Below, piece after piece: positions 8,383 to 16,282 of a stretch of 64,000 nucleotides of DNA. The translations under genes were made by a program, and so were the position numbers. Origin of the DNA: Photorhabdus caribbeanensis (lineage in GTDB: Bacteria > Pseudomonadota > Gammaproteobacteria > Enterobacterales > Enterobacteriaceae); contig NZ_RCWB01000003.1 in assembly GCF_018448885.1 (NCBI RefSeq), positions 1 through 64,000 of the forward strand, given 5' to 3'. Every line of letters starts with the position of its first letter. Position 1 is the stretch's first letter. The notes beneath the pieces are model-generated. The model searched no databases. It saw only the letters and a program-made list of their open reading frames with translations, and was not told the origin of the DNA.

Positions 8383-9111
8383 TTATAACTCTGTCATCAA
8401 TGGTAATATTTGTAGATCCCGCAAGCAGATTTCAATATCATTGGCTTTATTGGTATGTTCTTGGTTTTCGATGTCAAAAATATCTTTTGTTGTAATAATC
8501 AATGAGCCTTTTCTGTCATTTTTATCAGAAATGGATATTATTTCTTCCGCCATTGGGACTAAAGTCGGACCAATTTCAATTGGTAAGTAAAGCATCCAAC
8601 CGGCATAAACCCTATCTGGAAAAACTTGTTTTTGTTTTAGAGAATATCCTCTGGAATCCACCATGATTATTGGAGAGTAATGGTTGCTAACTAAAGAAGC
8701 TACGAAATCAATCCACTTAGAATGATTAAATTTTTCTTTTTCAAAACTAAGAGCAATGCTTACATCCGTTTTTCCTAGCCTATTACTATAGTCACGGCTT
8801 GAATACATGATTCTATTTTTTAACTTTACATCACCTGGAACATCAAATAATGTTTTTATGATAGATTTAAAATTCTCATCATAACTTTCTTTGAATTGAT
8901 TTTTGGCATATTCAGTAATACCACTTTCATCAAAAACATTATTTGCTTTTATTTCGTCTAGATCATATCCTGGTAGATACCATCTACTTGAACTATTAGA
9001 TACTTTATTTATTTGTTGCATGATGCAGTATGTGTCATCCAATGCTAATTCCGGTGTTATCTTTTCTTTTAAATCATAAAACATTTCTATTCTAGCGTGT
9101 ATTATGTTCAT
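8383..9111 (-). CDS. Imm52-like immunity protein 3
   Basis: This is a 242-residue paralogue. I place the start at ATG 9111 (MNIIHARIEMFYDLKEK) because AGGA lies 8 bases upstream and this start aligns with the other copies. An in-frame start 33 bases earlier lacks these features. The N-terminal part differs strongly from copies 1, 2 and 7 (ITPELALDDTYCIMQQINKV, SSRWYLPGYDLDE) and is closer to copies 4-6. The C-terminal block is the common one with the SLKQKQVFPDRVYAGW junction. An orphan immunity gene with only toxin-tail remnants nearby. Confidence 0.72.
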   Translation of the reverse strand: MNIIHARIEMFYDLKEKITPELALDDTYCIMQQINKVSNSSSRWYLPGYDLDEIKANNVFDESGITEYAKNQFKESYDENFKSIIKTLFDVPGDVKLKNRIMYSSRDYSNRLGKTDVSIALSFEKEKFNHSKWIDFVASLVSNHYSPIIMVDSRGYSLKQKQVFPDRVYAGWMLYLPIEIGPTLVPMAEEIISISDKNDRKGSLIITTKDIFDIENQEHTNKANDIEICLRDLQILPLMTEL

Positions 9112-9146
9112 CTTTTTAATCCTAATTTTAAAATAAATATCCACAT

Positions 9147-9314
9147 TTAAGGTGTATTAAATATTTTAATGTTAATAAATTTAGCAAAAGCCTTGGCTAA
9201 ATATCCATTAGCAGCAATAGGCACGCCTTGATACACGTAATTATCAATGGCGGTAATGACTTTACCACCATGATCGGTTATGTCGTTTAAACGGATCACA
9301 GCTTTGTCTGTCAT
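9147..9314 (-). pseudogene. Scar ORF: half a PAAR fused in frame to a toxin tail
   Basis: A 55-codon frame has 36 residues of PAAR sequence (MTDKAVIRLND... to GVPIAANG) joined in frame to YLAKAFAKFINIKIFNTP, which aligns with toxin tails ending in NIK(V/I)F(H/N)T. It lacks the PAAR CPKC and SCGA metal-binding parts. It is the longest of the array's PAAR/toxin fusion scars and lies 2 bases after the stop of immunity copy 4. I treat it as a deletion relic, though the reading frame is preserved. Confidence 0.75.
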
Positions 9315-9316
9315 AC

Positions 9317-10051
9317 TTATATCTCTGATATTAATGGTAGTATTTGTAAATCCCGTAAACATATTTCAATATCATTGGCTTTATTGATATGTTCTTGGTT
9401 TTCGATGTCAAAAATATCTTTTGTCGTAATAATCAATGAGCCTTTTTTGTCATTTTTATCAGAAATAGATATTACTTCTTCTGCCATTGGAACTAAAATT
9501 GGGTCTATTTCTATTGGTAAATAGAGCATCCAACCGGCATAAACCCTATCTGGAAAAACTTGTTTTTGTTTTAACGAGTAACCTCTTATATCTACTAAAA
9601 CAAATGGAGATTTACAATTAGATATTAAATTTTTAATGAATACTATGAATTTCTCAAAGCTAACATCTTCTTTTTTAAGACTAATGTTAATTGATATATT
9701 GGTTTTCCCTAACCGAATAGGATTATTATAAATTTCATCTTCGCTTGTATATAAAATACTATTATTGTCTTCATCATTTCCATCTGATAAAGATTTAACA
9801 ATAAGTTTAGACTTTTCATCAAAAGTTGCTTCAAAATGTTTTAATGCGTACTCAGTAGGTCCATTTTCATCAAATGCTCGGTACAACAATCTCTCTTCTA
9901 AAGAATTCTCAGGTAAATGCCAACCACTTTGCTTATTTGATAATTTATTTACTTGTTGCACCACCGGATATAAATCATTCAATGCCTCTTTAGGTGTTAT
10001 GCTCTCGTTTAGATCGTGAAATAGTTCTATTCTTGGGTATATTGTTGTCAT
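9317..10051 (-). CDS. Imm52-like immunity protein 4
   Basis: This 244-residue paralogue starts MTTIYPRIELFHDLNESITP. It is closest to copy 5 in its N-terminal region (LSNKQSGWHLPENSLEERL, SLSDGNDEDNNSILY). The C-terminal block begins at SLKQKQVFPDRVYAGW and is nearly the same as in the other copies, ending LPLISEI. No adjacent toxin gene remains. The segment just upstream of its start is the toxin-tail part of the scar ORF at 10094-10198, which would be the tail of its former partner. Confidence 0.72.
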   Translation of the reverse strand: MTTIYPRIELFHDLNESITPKEALNDLYPVVQQVNKLSNKQSGWHLPENSLEERLLYRAFDENGPTEYALKHFEATFDEKSKLIVKSLSDGNDEDNNSILYTSEDEIYNNPIRLGKTNISINISLKKEDVSFEKFIVFIKNLISNCKSPFVLVDIRGYSLKQKQVFPDRVYAGWMLYLPIEIDPILVPMAEEVISISDKNDKKGSLIITTKDIFDIENQEHINKANDIEICLRDLQILPLISEI

Positions 10052-10093
10052 ATCTTTACCTTTTTACGAAAAATTAATATAATCAAACAACTA

Positions 10094-10198
10094 TCAAATC
10101 ACAGTGTTAAATACTTTAATGTTATTAAATTTAGTAAATGCTCTAGAGAAATACGCATAAATTAGGTCGTTTAATCGGATTACGGCTCTGTTTGTCAT
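10094..10198 (-). pseudogene. Scar ORF: PAAR 5' end fused in frame to a toxin tail
   Basis: A 34-codon frame has 12 residues of PAAR start (MTNRAVIRLNDL) joined in frame to IYAYFSRAFTKFNNIKVFNT, which aligns with the intact toxin's AYYLEKFSIYPNIKVFHT. Same structure and position as the other scars: 2 bases after one immunity gene and just before the next. Confidence 0.75.
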
Positions 10199-10200
10199 AT

Positions 10201-10935
10201 TTATAACTCTGTCATTAATGGTAGTATTTGTAAATCCCGCAAGCAAATTTCAATATCATTGGCTTTATTGATATGCTCCTGGTTTTCAATATCAAAGATA
10301 TCTTTTGTCGTAATAATCAATGAGCCTTTTTTGTCATTTTTATCAGAAATAGATATTATTTCTTCTGCCATTGGAACTAAAGTCGGATCTATTTCAATTG
10401 GTAAGTAGAGCATCCAACCGGCATAAACCCTATCTGGAAAAACTTGTTTTTGTTTTAACAAGTAACCTCTTGTATCTACTAACATAAATGGAGAGTTCCG
10501 AATGGATATTGAATTTTTTAAAAGCTCAATAATATCTTGAAAATTAAATTTATCTTTATCTAAATTGATGCTTATAGATATATTAGTTTTACCTAATCTA
10601 ACAGGATTAACATGGATTTTATCTTCACCCATATATAGAATACTGTTGTTGTTCTCATCTACTCCATCAGATAATGATTTCACAATAAATCCAGAGTTTT
10701 CATCATAAGTTTCTTTAAAATCTTCTATAGCATATTTAGTAGGTCCATTTTCATCAAATGCATTATTTTTTAATCTCTCTTCTTGAGTATAACCAGGCAA
10801 ATACCAACCACTTTTTCTAGTTGTTAACTTATTTATCTTGCATGTAATTTGATATAAATCAAGTAATGCATTTTCAGGAGTTAAAGCCTCATTTAAGTCA
10901 TGGAATAATTTTATTCTTGAAAAGATCATTGACAT
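10201..10935 (-). CDS. Imm52-like immunity protein 5
   Basis: This 244-residue paralogue starts MSMIFSRIKLFHDLNEALTP. Its variable region shares the layout of copy 4 (KSGWYLPGYTQEERLKNNAF, SLSDGVDENNNSILY) but with many substitutions, so the two are diverged relatives. The C-terminal block starts at LLKQKQVFPDRVYAGW and is nearly identical to copies 3, 4 and 7. No toxin gene adjoins. A scar ORF carrying a frameshifted toxin tail lies between its start and the end of copy 6. Confidence 0.72.
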   Translation of the reverse strand: MSMIFSRIKLFHDLNEALTPENALLDLYQITCKINKLTTRKSGWYLPGYTQEERLKNNAFDENGPTKYAIEDFKETYDENSGFIVKSLSDGVDENNNSILYMGEDKIHVNPVRLGKTNISISINLDKDKFNFQDIIELLKNSISIRNSPFMLVDTRGYLLKQKQVFPDRVYAGWMLYLPIEIDPTLVPMAEEIISISDKNDKKGSLIITTKDIFDIENQEHINKANDIEICLRDLQILPLMTEL

Positions 10936-10989
10936 TTTTAATTGTCCTTTTGTGAGAATGATTAAAGTTTAGTGTTAAATACCGTAATG

Positions 10990-11076
10990 TTAGGAAACAT
11001 AGAAAATGCCGTAAGAAAGGACTTGACCACCATGATCGGTTAGGTCGTTTAATCGTATTACGGCTTTGTTTGTCAT
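10990..11076 (-). pseudogene. Scar ORF: PAAR 5' end joined out of frame to a toxin tail
   Basis: A 28-codon frame starts MTNKAVIRLNDLTDHGGQV and soon ends. In another frame the following sequence reads FLTAFSMFPNITVFNT, matching toxin tails. This is the only one of the longer PAAR/toxin fusions joined out of frame, and it argues that the scars are not selected to encode a fusion peptide. Confidence 0.7.
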
Positions 11077-11078
11077 AT

Positions 11079-11834
11079 TTATAACTCTGTCATCAATGGT
11101 AGTATTTGTAAATCCCGTAAACATATTTCAATATCATTGGCTTTATTGATATGCTCCTGGTTTTCAATATCAAAGATATTTTTTGTCGTAATAATCAATG
11201 AGCCTTTTTTGTTATTTTTATCAGAAATAGATATTATTTCTTCTGCCATTGGAACTAAAGTCGGATCTATTTCTATTGGTAAATAGAGCATCCAACCTGC
11301 ACTTATTCTGTCTGGGAAAATTTGTTTTTGATTTAATCTATAGCCTCTAGTATCTATCATAATAAATGGAGAATATCTATGAGAAACTAAATGTTTAATA
11401 AAATCGATAAAGTTTTTAGTGTTGAATTTTTCTTTTTCAAGTGCAAGGTTAATAGATATATTAGTTTTCCCCAATCTATTAGGGTTGGAATGAATATCAT
11501 CTTGGCCAATATATGTAATATTATTTTCTAATTTTCCACTTTCAGAGTTATCAATTATAGGATTATCAAACAGTGACACTATAATAGATCTTCCGCCATC
11601 CTCATAAATTCCCCTGAATTCTTTTAAAGCATACTCAGTAATGCCATTTTCATTAAATACGTTATTTTCTCTAATTTCTTCTTCACTATATCCAGGTAAA
11701 TGCCAACCACTTGAATTATTACTGAGGTTATTGATATGATTCATTAACTGATACGTATCGGCCAAAGCTAATTCCGGTGTGATGGCTTCTCTAAGATCAT
11801 AAAATAATTTTATTCTTGGGTGTATAATGAACAT
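11079..11834 (-). CDS. Imm52-like immunity protein 6 (partner of disrupted toxin 2)
   Basis: At 251 residues this is the longest paralogue. Its N-terminal region is distinct (AITPELALADTYQLMNHINN, an insertion around SLFDNPIIDNSESGKLEN). The C-terminal block begins RLNQKQIFPDRISAGW and then follows the common sequence. It lies 31 bases downstream of the disrupted Tox-REase-5 gene at 11866-12498, so it is probably the cognate antidote of that toxin's C-terminus. It is the second copy, after copy 7, that still has a recognisable full toxin gene next to it. Confidence 0.75.
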   Translation of the reverse strand: MFIIHPRIKLFYDLREAITPELALADTYQLMNHINNLSNNSSGWHLPGYSEEEIRENNVFNENGITEYALKEFRGIYEDGGRSIIVSLFDNPIIDNSESGKLENNITYIGQDDIHSNPNRLGKTNISINLALEKEKFNTKNFIDFIKHLVSHRYSPFIMIDTRGYRLNQKQIFPDRISAGWMLYLPIEIDPTLVPMAEEIISISDKNNKKGSLIITTKNIFDIENQEHINKANDIEICLRDLQILPLMTEL

Positions 11835-11865
11835 ATTTCAATTCTCCTATAAGTTATTCTGGTTA

Positions 11866-12498
11866 TTAAGACATCATAGTATTAAAAGTTTTAATATTGA
11901 GATATGGAGCAAAAGCCTCTTTAAAATATGAATAAGATACAGGTTGTAGAAAATGCCAGTGAGATTTTGGAATGTTATTTAATGCGATATATACTTCGTT
12001 TTGTTTTCTGGCTTGCTTCAACATACTATCATGTCCAGACAGTTTTTTCTTACCTAACTTTACCTTACGATAAAAACCATTAGGTTCCCCATTTTTAAAA
12101 AATTGATCGTAATTCGCCTTAGCTTCAAGAAATAAGCATTGTGCAGGTTTCTAACCATCAAAATTTGTATCCATGCATAACCAAGTTTCAATTAGGTTTA
12201 ATTCAGGATTGTATATCGTCCCGGCAATTTTTGTTTGGTAGGCAATGGTTATTTCTGAATACGATGTGGTTTTTTCCCAAACCATTGTAACGTTGCCAAT
12301 TGCCGGACATTTCTCACATTCGGTGCGGGACGAAGCAATTGTTTGTGTATCCGCTTTTGCCTTGTCTTGTTCACCTTCTTTATCTTTGGTGCTTTCCATC
12401 ACACCAACGGCGGCTAATCCTGTTGCACAAGCAGCCAGTGTCCATTCAGCCGCAGCTAAAAGAGCGGGAGCCGCTGGCGCAAGAAGGGGTAATGGCAT
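11866..12498 (-). pseudogene. Tox-REase-5 effector gene 2, interrupted by a nonsense codon
   Basis: The frame begins like the intact effector (MPLPLLAPAAPALLAAAEWT) and is near-identical through WLCMDTNFDG, then hits TAG where the intact gene has TGG (Trp). The change is a single C-to-T on the plus strand around 12151. Reading through, the frame continues (KPAQCLFLEAKANYDQFFKNG...) to a natural stop at 11866 with a C-terminal region different from the intact toxin: YRKVKLGKKKLSGHDSML, HWHFLQPVSYSYFKEAF, then a NIKTFNT tail. The family's EAK catalytic motif comes after the stop, so the truncated product should be inactive. The mutation looks recent, because the rest of the frame is intact. Confidence 0.8.
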
Positions 12499-12661
12499 GT
12501 CAATTTCTCCTTTTCAATAAATGATCCATGACTCGCAAATAATCACGGTATTTTTCTCGGCTCTCCATTTTACCGGATTAATGTATTAGCCCGGTAAAAC
12601 GGAGAAGACAAGCGTAGCGCGTCAGTGTTGCCTTAAATAGGCCAAAATGATTGTCGTCTCA
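12499..12661. other. Remnant of 114-aa gene plus inverted repeat between two modules
   Basis: Bases 12499-12555 nearly copy 14283-14340, the ribosome-binding site of the toxin plus the 3' end of the 114-residue gene upstream of toxin 1, so this gene survives here only as a stub. Next to it is an inverted repeat with 14-base arms at 12563-12576 and 12591-12604 (one mismatch, core TTTTACCGG/CCGGTAAAA). It has no clear T-run on the minus strand. It could be a weak terminator or a small element end. Confidence 0.55.
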
Positions 12662-12925
12662 TTAAGCGAGAAAATCTTTCTGACTGGCAATCAGTTTTGC
12701 GCCACAGGCTGTTTGCATACCTTCCAATGCAATAGGTTTTCCCTGATGCTTTAAGTCATTGCTACCTTCTACAATAGGGAAAACCCCTTTGCACTTAGGG
12801 CAGTTTACTAAATCACCTTTAGCGGCAACAGGCACGCCTTGATACATGTAATTATCAATGGCGGTAATGACTTTACCACCATGATCGGTTAGATCGTTTA
12901 ATCGTATTACGGCTTTGTTTGTCAT
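12662..12925 (-). CDS. PAAR-domain T6SS spike-tip protein (PAAR2)
   Basis: This 87-residue PAAR protein starts at ATG 12925 (MTNKAVIRLNDLTDHGGKV), 2 bases after the stop of immunity copy 7. It has the same layout as PAAR1: DHGGKV, CPKC, GMQTACGAKLIASQ. As the last gene of the intact module effector-immunity-PAAR it may cap a spike that carries the upstream nuclease. Its first half is the sequence repeated in all the scar ORFs, which identifies it as the family parent of those remnants. Confidence 0.88.
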   Translation of the reverse strand: MTNKAVIRLNDLTDHGGKVITAIDNYMYQGVPVAAKGDLVNCPKCKGVFPIVEGSNDLKHQGKPIALEGMQTACGAKLIASQKDFLA

Positions 12926-12927
12926 AT

Positions 12928-13650
12928 TTATAACTCTGTCATCAATGGTAGTATTTGTAAATCCCGTAAACATATTTCAATATCATTGGCTTTATTGATA
13001 TGCTCCTGGTTTTCAATATCAAAGATATCTTTTGTCGTAATAATTAACGAGCCTTTTTTGTCATTTTTATCAGAAATAGATATTATTTCTTCTGCCATTG
13101 GAACTAAAGCCGGGTCTATTTCAATTGGTAAGTAGAGCATCCAGCCAGCACTTAAACGATCTGGGAAAACGTGTTTTCTTTTGATTCTATATGTATTGTT
13201 TTCTACCATAATGTAAGGTGCATTATGAGTAGAAATCAGAAAATTAATAAAGTTGATTAATCGTGATAGCTGAAATTCATTTTCTTCAATAGATATATGA
13301 AAATCTATTTGGATTTGTCCTAACCGATCTCGACGATAATTCATATAACAAATTGAACATGAATGGTCATCATCTTCACCATCCCAAATCCCTTTAATAA
13401 CTATAGGATTTTCTTCTGTATAATCTTCTTCAAACTCTTTTATTGCTTCTTTTGTTGCTCCTTGCTGATCAAAAGCAATATGTTGTAAAGATTCTTGACG
13501 AGTATCTCCTGGTAAATACCAAGTTTTATGGCGTCTAAAAAATATATCTACTTGTTGTGTGATTTTATATAAATCGGTAATAACTATTGTTGGAGTTAAT
13601 GGTTCTTTCCAATCTGTATATAATTTCATGTTTAATGATAATGTAGTCAT
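12928..13650 (-). CDS. Imm52-like immunity protein 7 (cognate to intact toxin)
   Basis: This 240-residue protein is encoded 23 bases downstream of the intact Tox-REase-5 effector, the usual position of a cognate antidote. It is nearly identical to copy 1 at the far end of the array. Its variable N-terminus reads MTTLSLNMKLYTDWKEPLTP and contains a GEDDDHS acidic loop. The C-terminal block from PDRLSAGWMLYL is the array-wide one. The Imm52 name rests on the AGWMLYLP and ANDIEICLRDL motifs and the toxin partner. Confidence 0.8.
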   Translation of the reverse strand: MTTLSLNMKLYTDWKEPLTPTIVITDLYKITQQVDIFFRRHKTWYLPGDTRQESLQHIAFDQQGATKEAIKEFEEDYTEENPIVIKGIWDGEDDDHSCSICYMNYRRDRLGQIQIDFHISIEENEFQLSRLINFINFLISTHNAPYIMVENNTYRIKRKHVFPDRLSAGWMLYLPIEIDPALVPMAEEIISISDKNDKKGSLIITTKDIFDIENQEHINKANDIEICLRDLQILPLMTEL

Positions 13651-13673
13651 TTATTTTCACCTTTACTTAGATG

Positions 13674-14282
13674 TTAAATAGTGTGAAATACTTTAATGTT
13701 GGGATAAATAGAAAATTTCTCTAAATAATAGGCATAGCTTATAGGTTGCATAAAATGCCAGTGAGAATTTGGGGTTCCATTTAATGTAGTGCATACTTCT
13801 TGCTGTTTTTCTACTTGAGTCGTCATGGATCTATCCCCGCTTTTACTTATTTTCCACCAACTTATAGGCACTCCATCTTTGAAAAACTGATCATATTTAG
13901 CTTTGGCCTCAAGAAATAAGCATTGTGCAGGTTTCCAACCATCAAAATTTGTATCCATGCATAACCAAGTTTCAATTAGGTTTAATTCAGGATTGTATAT
14001 CGTCCCGGCAATTTTTGTTTGGTAGGCAATGGTTATTTCTGAATACGATGTGGTTTTTTCCCAAACCATTGTAACGTTGCCAATTGCCGGACATTTCTCA
14101 CATTCGGTACGGGACGAAGCAATTGTTTGTGTATCCGCTTTTGACTTGTCTTGTTCACCTTCTTTATCTTTGGTGCTTTCCATCACACCAACGGCGGCTA
14201 ATCCTGTTGCACAAGCAGCCAGTGTCCATTCAGCCGCAGCTAAAAGAGCGGGAGCCGCTGGCGCAAGAAGTGGTAATGGCAT
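13674..14282 (-). CDS. T6SS nuclease effector with Tox-REase-5 domain (intact)
   Basis: This 202-residue effector begins with a hydrophobic Ala/Leu-rich segment (~residues 3-33), then an acidic linker and a CEKCP motif. The C-terminal ~110 residues match Tox-REase-5, a restriction-endonuclease-fold toxin family that includes TseT of Pseudomonas aeruginosa: IAYQTKIAG, TWLCMDTNFDGW, then CLFLEAKAKYDQFF with the catalytic D...EAK pattern, and finally HWHFMQP. It should degrade DNA of rival cells. The start ATG 14282 has GGAG 8 bases upstream, in the 1-base gap after the preceding gene. It is followed by its immunity gene and a PAAR gene. The disrupted copy at 11866-12498 shares the N-terminal half but not the C-terminal ~70 residues. 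Confidence 0.82.
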   Translation of the reverse strand: MPLPLLAPAAPALLAAAEWTLAACATGLAAVGVMESTKDKEGEQDKSKADTQTIASSRTECEKCPAIGNVTMVWEKTTSYSEITIAYQTKIAGTIYNPELNLIETWLCMDTNFDGWKPAQCLFLEAKAKYDQFFKDGVPISWWKISKSGDRSMTTQVEKQQEVCTTLNGTPNSHWHFMQPISYAYYLEKFSIYPNIKVFHTI

Positions 14283-14283
14283 G

Positions 14284-14628
14284 TTAATTTCTCCTTTTCA
14301 ATAAATTATCCATGACTCGCAAATAATCACGGTATTGTTGTTCCGGGTTATCCCCGGCGTTCAACATATTCTGGATTGCTGGCGAGTCGTGAAAATCACG
14401 GTTAAACGCAACGAAATGTAAGTAAGAGCGGATCAATGCTTCATCCTTGAACCCCATCTCAACCAAGTCCAGATAAGCCTTCTTTAATCGTTCGTGCAGG
14501 CTGTGTTCGCTTTCATTTTCGATTAACCCACTGTGCTCAGCCAGAATACGTTGTCGGATCTGGGTCACATAAGCCTCATCTTCCGCATCAATAAATTTAG
14601 CGACCTGCTCCTTGCTGAGTTTTATCAT
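14284..14628 (-). CDS. Conserved small protein between DUF4123 adaptor and effector
   Basis: A 114-residue, charged, predicted helical protein with no signal peptide or membrane segment. I do not recognise a family. It lies 2 bases after the DUF4123 gene and 1 base before the effector, in one operon. A stub of the same gene precedes the second effector copy at 12499-12555, so it was part of the ancestral module. An effector chaperone or loading co-factor is a reasonable guess from position only. Confidence 0.6.
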   Translation of the reverse strand: MIKLSKEQVAKFIDAEDEAYVTQIRQRILAEHSGLIENESEHSLHERLKKAYLDLVEMGFKDEALIRSYLHFVAFNRDFHDSPAIQNMLNAGDNPEQQYRDYLRVMDNLLKRRN

Positions 14629-14630
14629 CG

Positions 14631-15122
14631 TTAGGCCCCTTTTACGAAATGATCATTATTATCAAAAGAATACACCCACTCATGAATACCGTCAGTGAGT
14701 GCCGACAATTGCTCTGGGCTGAAAATATCCCGGATTTGATGCAAGATGCGGGGATCGTAAAAACGCAGCAATGCCGTTTCCCCCGTTTCCAGCTCAACAT
14801 TCAGGTAGTTTTCAAGATGACGGGTTAGTTTGTCCAAAGATAGCGTGGTGTGTAGCCAGGACACCGAAGGTGCAACCTTTTCCAGCGCAGATAACTTTTC
14901 TTCCCATGATTTCGCATAAGCCATATCAAACAACCACGGCCCCGCGAACGCAATTTTGGCATCCGGGTATTGCCGGAACAGGGGATTATTCGTGCCGACG
15001 ATATACTTAATCTCCTCAGCAAAATGACGTTCATACTGTAGGCCGCTGACTAAGGCATACCATTTCATTTCGGGATGCATTTCTCTGTATTCACTCCATT
15101 TTTTCTGTAATTCCGGTGTCAT
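14631..15122 (-). CDS. Short DUF4123-type effector adaptor
   Basis: This 163-residue protein has the DUF4123 hallmarks: YALVSGLQYE near the N-terminus, GPWLF in the middle and LLRFYDPRIL towards the end. These adaptors bind the VgrG tail and a specific effector. It overlaps the stop of the truncated vgrG2 by 4 bases and is followed by the 114-residue gene and the nuclease effector, so it presumably loads that nuclease. It is much shorter than the adaptor at 745-1977, being only the core domain. Confidence 0.82.
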   Translation of the reverse strand: MTPELQKKWSEYREMHPEMKWYALVSGLQYERHFAEEIKYIVGTNNPLFRQYPDAKIAFAGPWLFDMAYAKSWEEKLSALEKVAPSVSWLHTTLSLDKLTRHLENYLNVELETGETALLRFYDPRILHQIRDIFSPEQLSALTDGIHEWVYSFDNNDHFVKGA

Positions 15123-16282
15123 GACTGCCCCCTGATAACCATTGCCGTGCCATCCTGTTCTGCTTTCAGCAGACAGGTCAGACAGATTTCTTTCAACGGC
15201 GCCGTCAGGGCTTTTTCTACCTGTACGACACTCGCTTGTTTCAATTTATCCAGACTATCCGGTAGCTTGCCACCCCAACCTGAGCCGCTGCCGGGTGATC
15301 CACTGCCAAAGTTAATACTCGCACTGCTGGTAATACCGCCCGCATCGATTTTAAGGAAGTGCCCGGCGGCCTGTAGGGTCAGTTCACTGCCAGCATCAAT
15401 CACGACTTTAGCACCGGAACTTAGGTGAATTTCATTGCCGCTTTGAGTTAACAGGGCGTCATCTGCTTTGATATGGAGTTTTTGCCCCGTAGATAGGGAA
15501 ATGTCATTTCCCGTCTGTACGCGGTACTCATTATCAATGCGTAAATGGGCATCATGTTTAATATGATGTGTCCGGTTATGCCCAATATTATGGGTTTCAT
15601 CATTCAGAACCTGCGTATTCATATCCCGTTGAGCATGAATGAACACTTCTTCACTGCCGTTTGCGTCCTCAAAACGTAATTCGTTAAAGCCGTTACCTTT
15701 ATGCGTTTTGGTTCTGAACGTGGTGCGCGTCTTTTCCGCGGGTAAATTCAGCGGCGGGCGGTTAAGGCCGTTGTAAGTACATCCGGTAATAATAGGCCGG
15801 TCAATATCGCCGTTGAGATAGGAGATAATCACTTCCTGACCTACTCGCGGTGTTGCCAGAAAACCAAATCCGTTGCCATTCCACCCTTGTGCAACCCGCA
15901 CCCAGCAAGAAGCTTGGTCGTCAGGTGCATCATAACGGTTCCAGTGAAAATGAACGCGAACCGCGCCATCTTTGTTGACGTAAATTTCTTCAGTGCCGGT
16001 TCCGACAACCGTTGCAACTTCGTCACCGTCGGCCAATGGTTTATAGCGGTATGGCGGACGCCAATCGTTGCGGCCTGGAATGAACCGGGTGTGTGAATTC
16101 AGGGTAGTGCCGGTTCCGTTATCGCCTAAAACGGCGGGGACATGCCCGGTATGTTGGGAAGAGACGACTTGCCAGCGGTCATTCATGGCGTCAATCGGGT
16201 GGTTGGTTAGTGTAAAAATTCTGCCGGGCATTAACCGAATACAATTACTGTCCGCTTGCCCTGATTTGCTATCAACACGCAA
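15119..16282 (-). pseudogene. vgrG: VgrG2, 5'-truncated second VgrG
   Basis: The frame corresponds to VgrG1 residues ~272 to the end: the OB-fold core and a different needle and tail (FEDANGSEEVFIHAQRDMNT..., ending DGTAMVIRGQS). The gp27-like N-terminal half is missing. The only start available is a TTG at 16282, one codon after an in-frame TAG and without a good ribosome-binding site. Upstream sequence switches at CAAAGC (16280-16285) into the end of PAAR1 and then mscM. The DNA at 15667-16285 is almost the same as 2558-3176 in VgrG1. A hub-less VgrG should not trimerise into a spike on its own, but the tail could be moved onto VgrG1 by recombination. Confidence 0.8.

Noticed and set aside
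9147-9362. A genuine PAAR protein gene
   Set aside because: Only the first ~36 PAAR residues are present and the metal-binding second half is replaced by a toxin tail, so it is listed as a scar.
12563-12604. Rho-independent terminator on the minus strand
   Set aside because: The hairpin is good but no T-run follows on that strand, so it is described only as an inverted repeat.
6743-13650. Regularly repeated sequence as a possible CRISPR or large tandem repeat
   Set aside because: The repeats are ~245-base gene ends of protein-coding paralogues ~750 bp apart, not short repeats with spacers.
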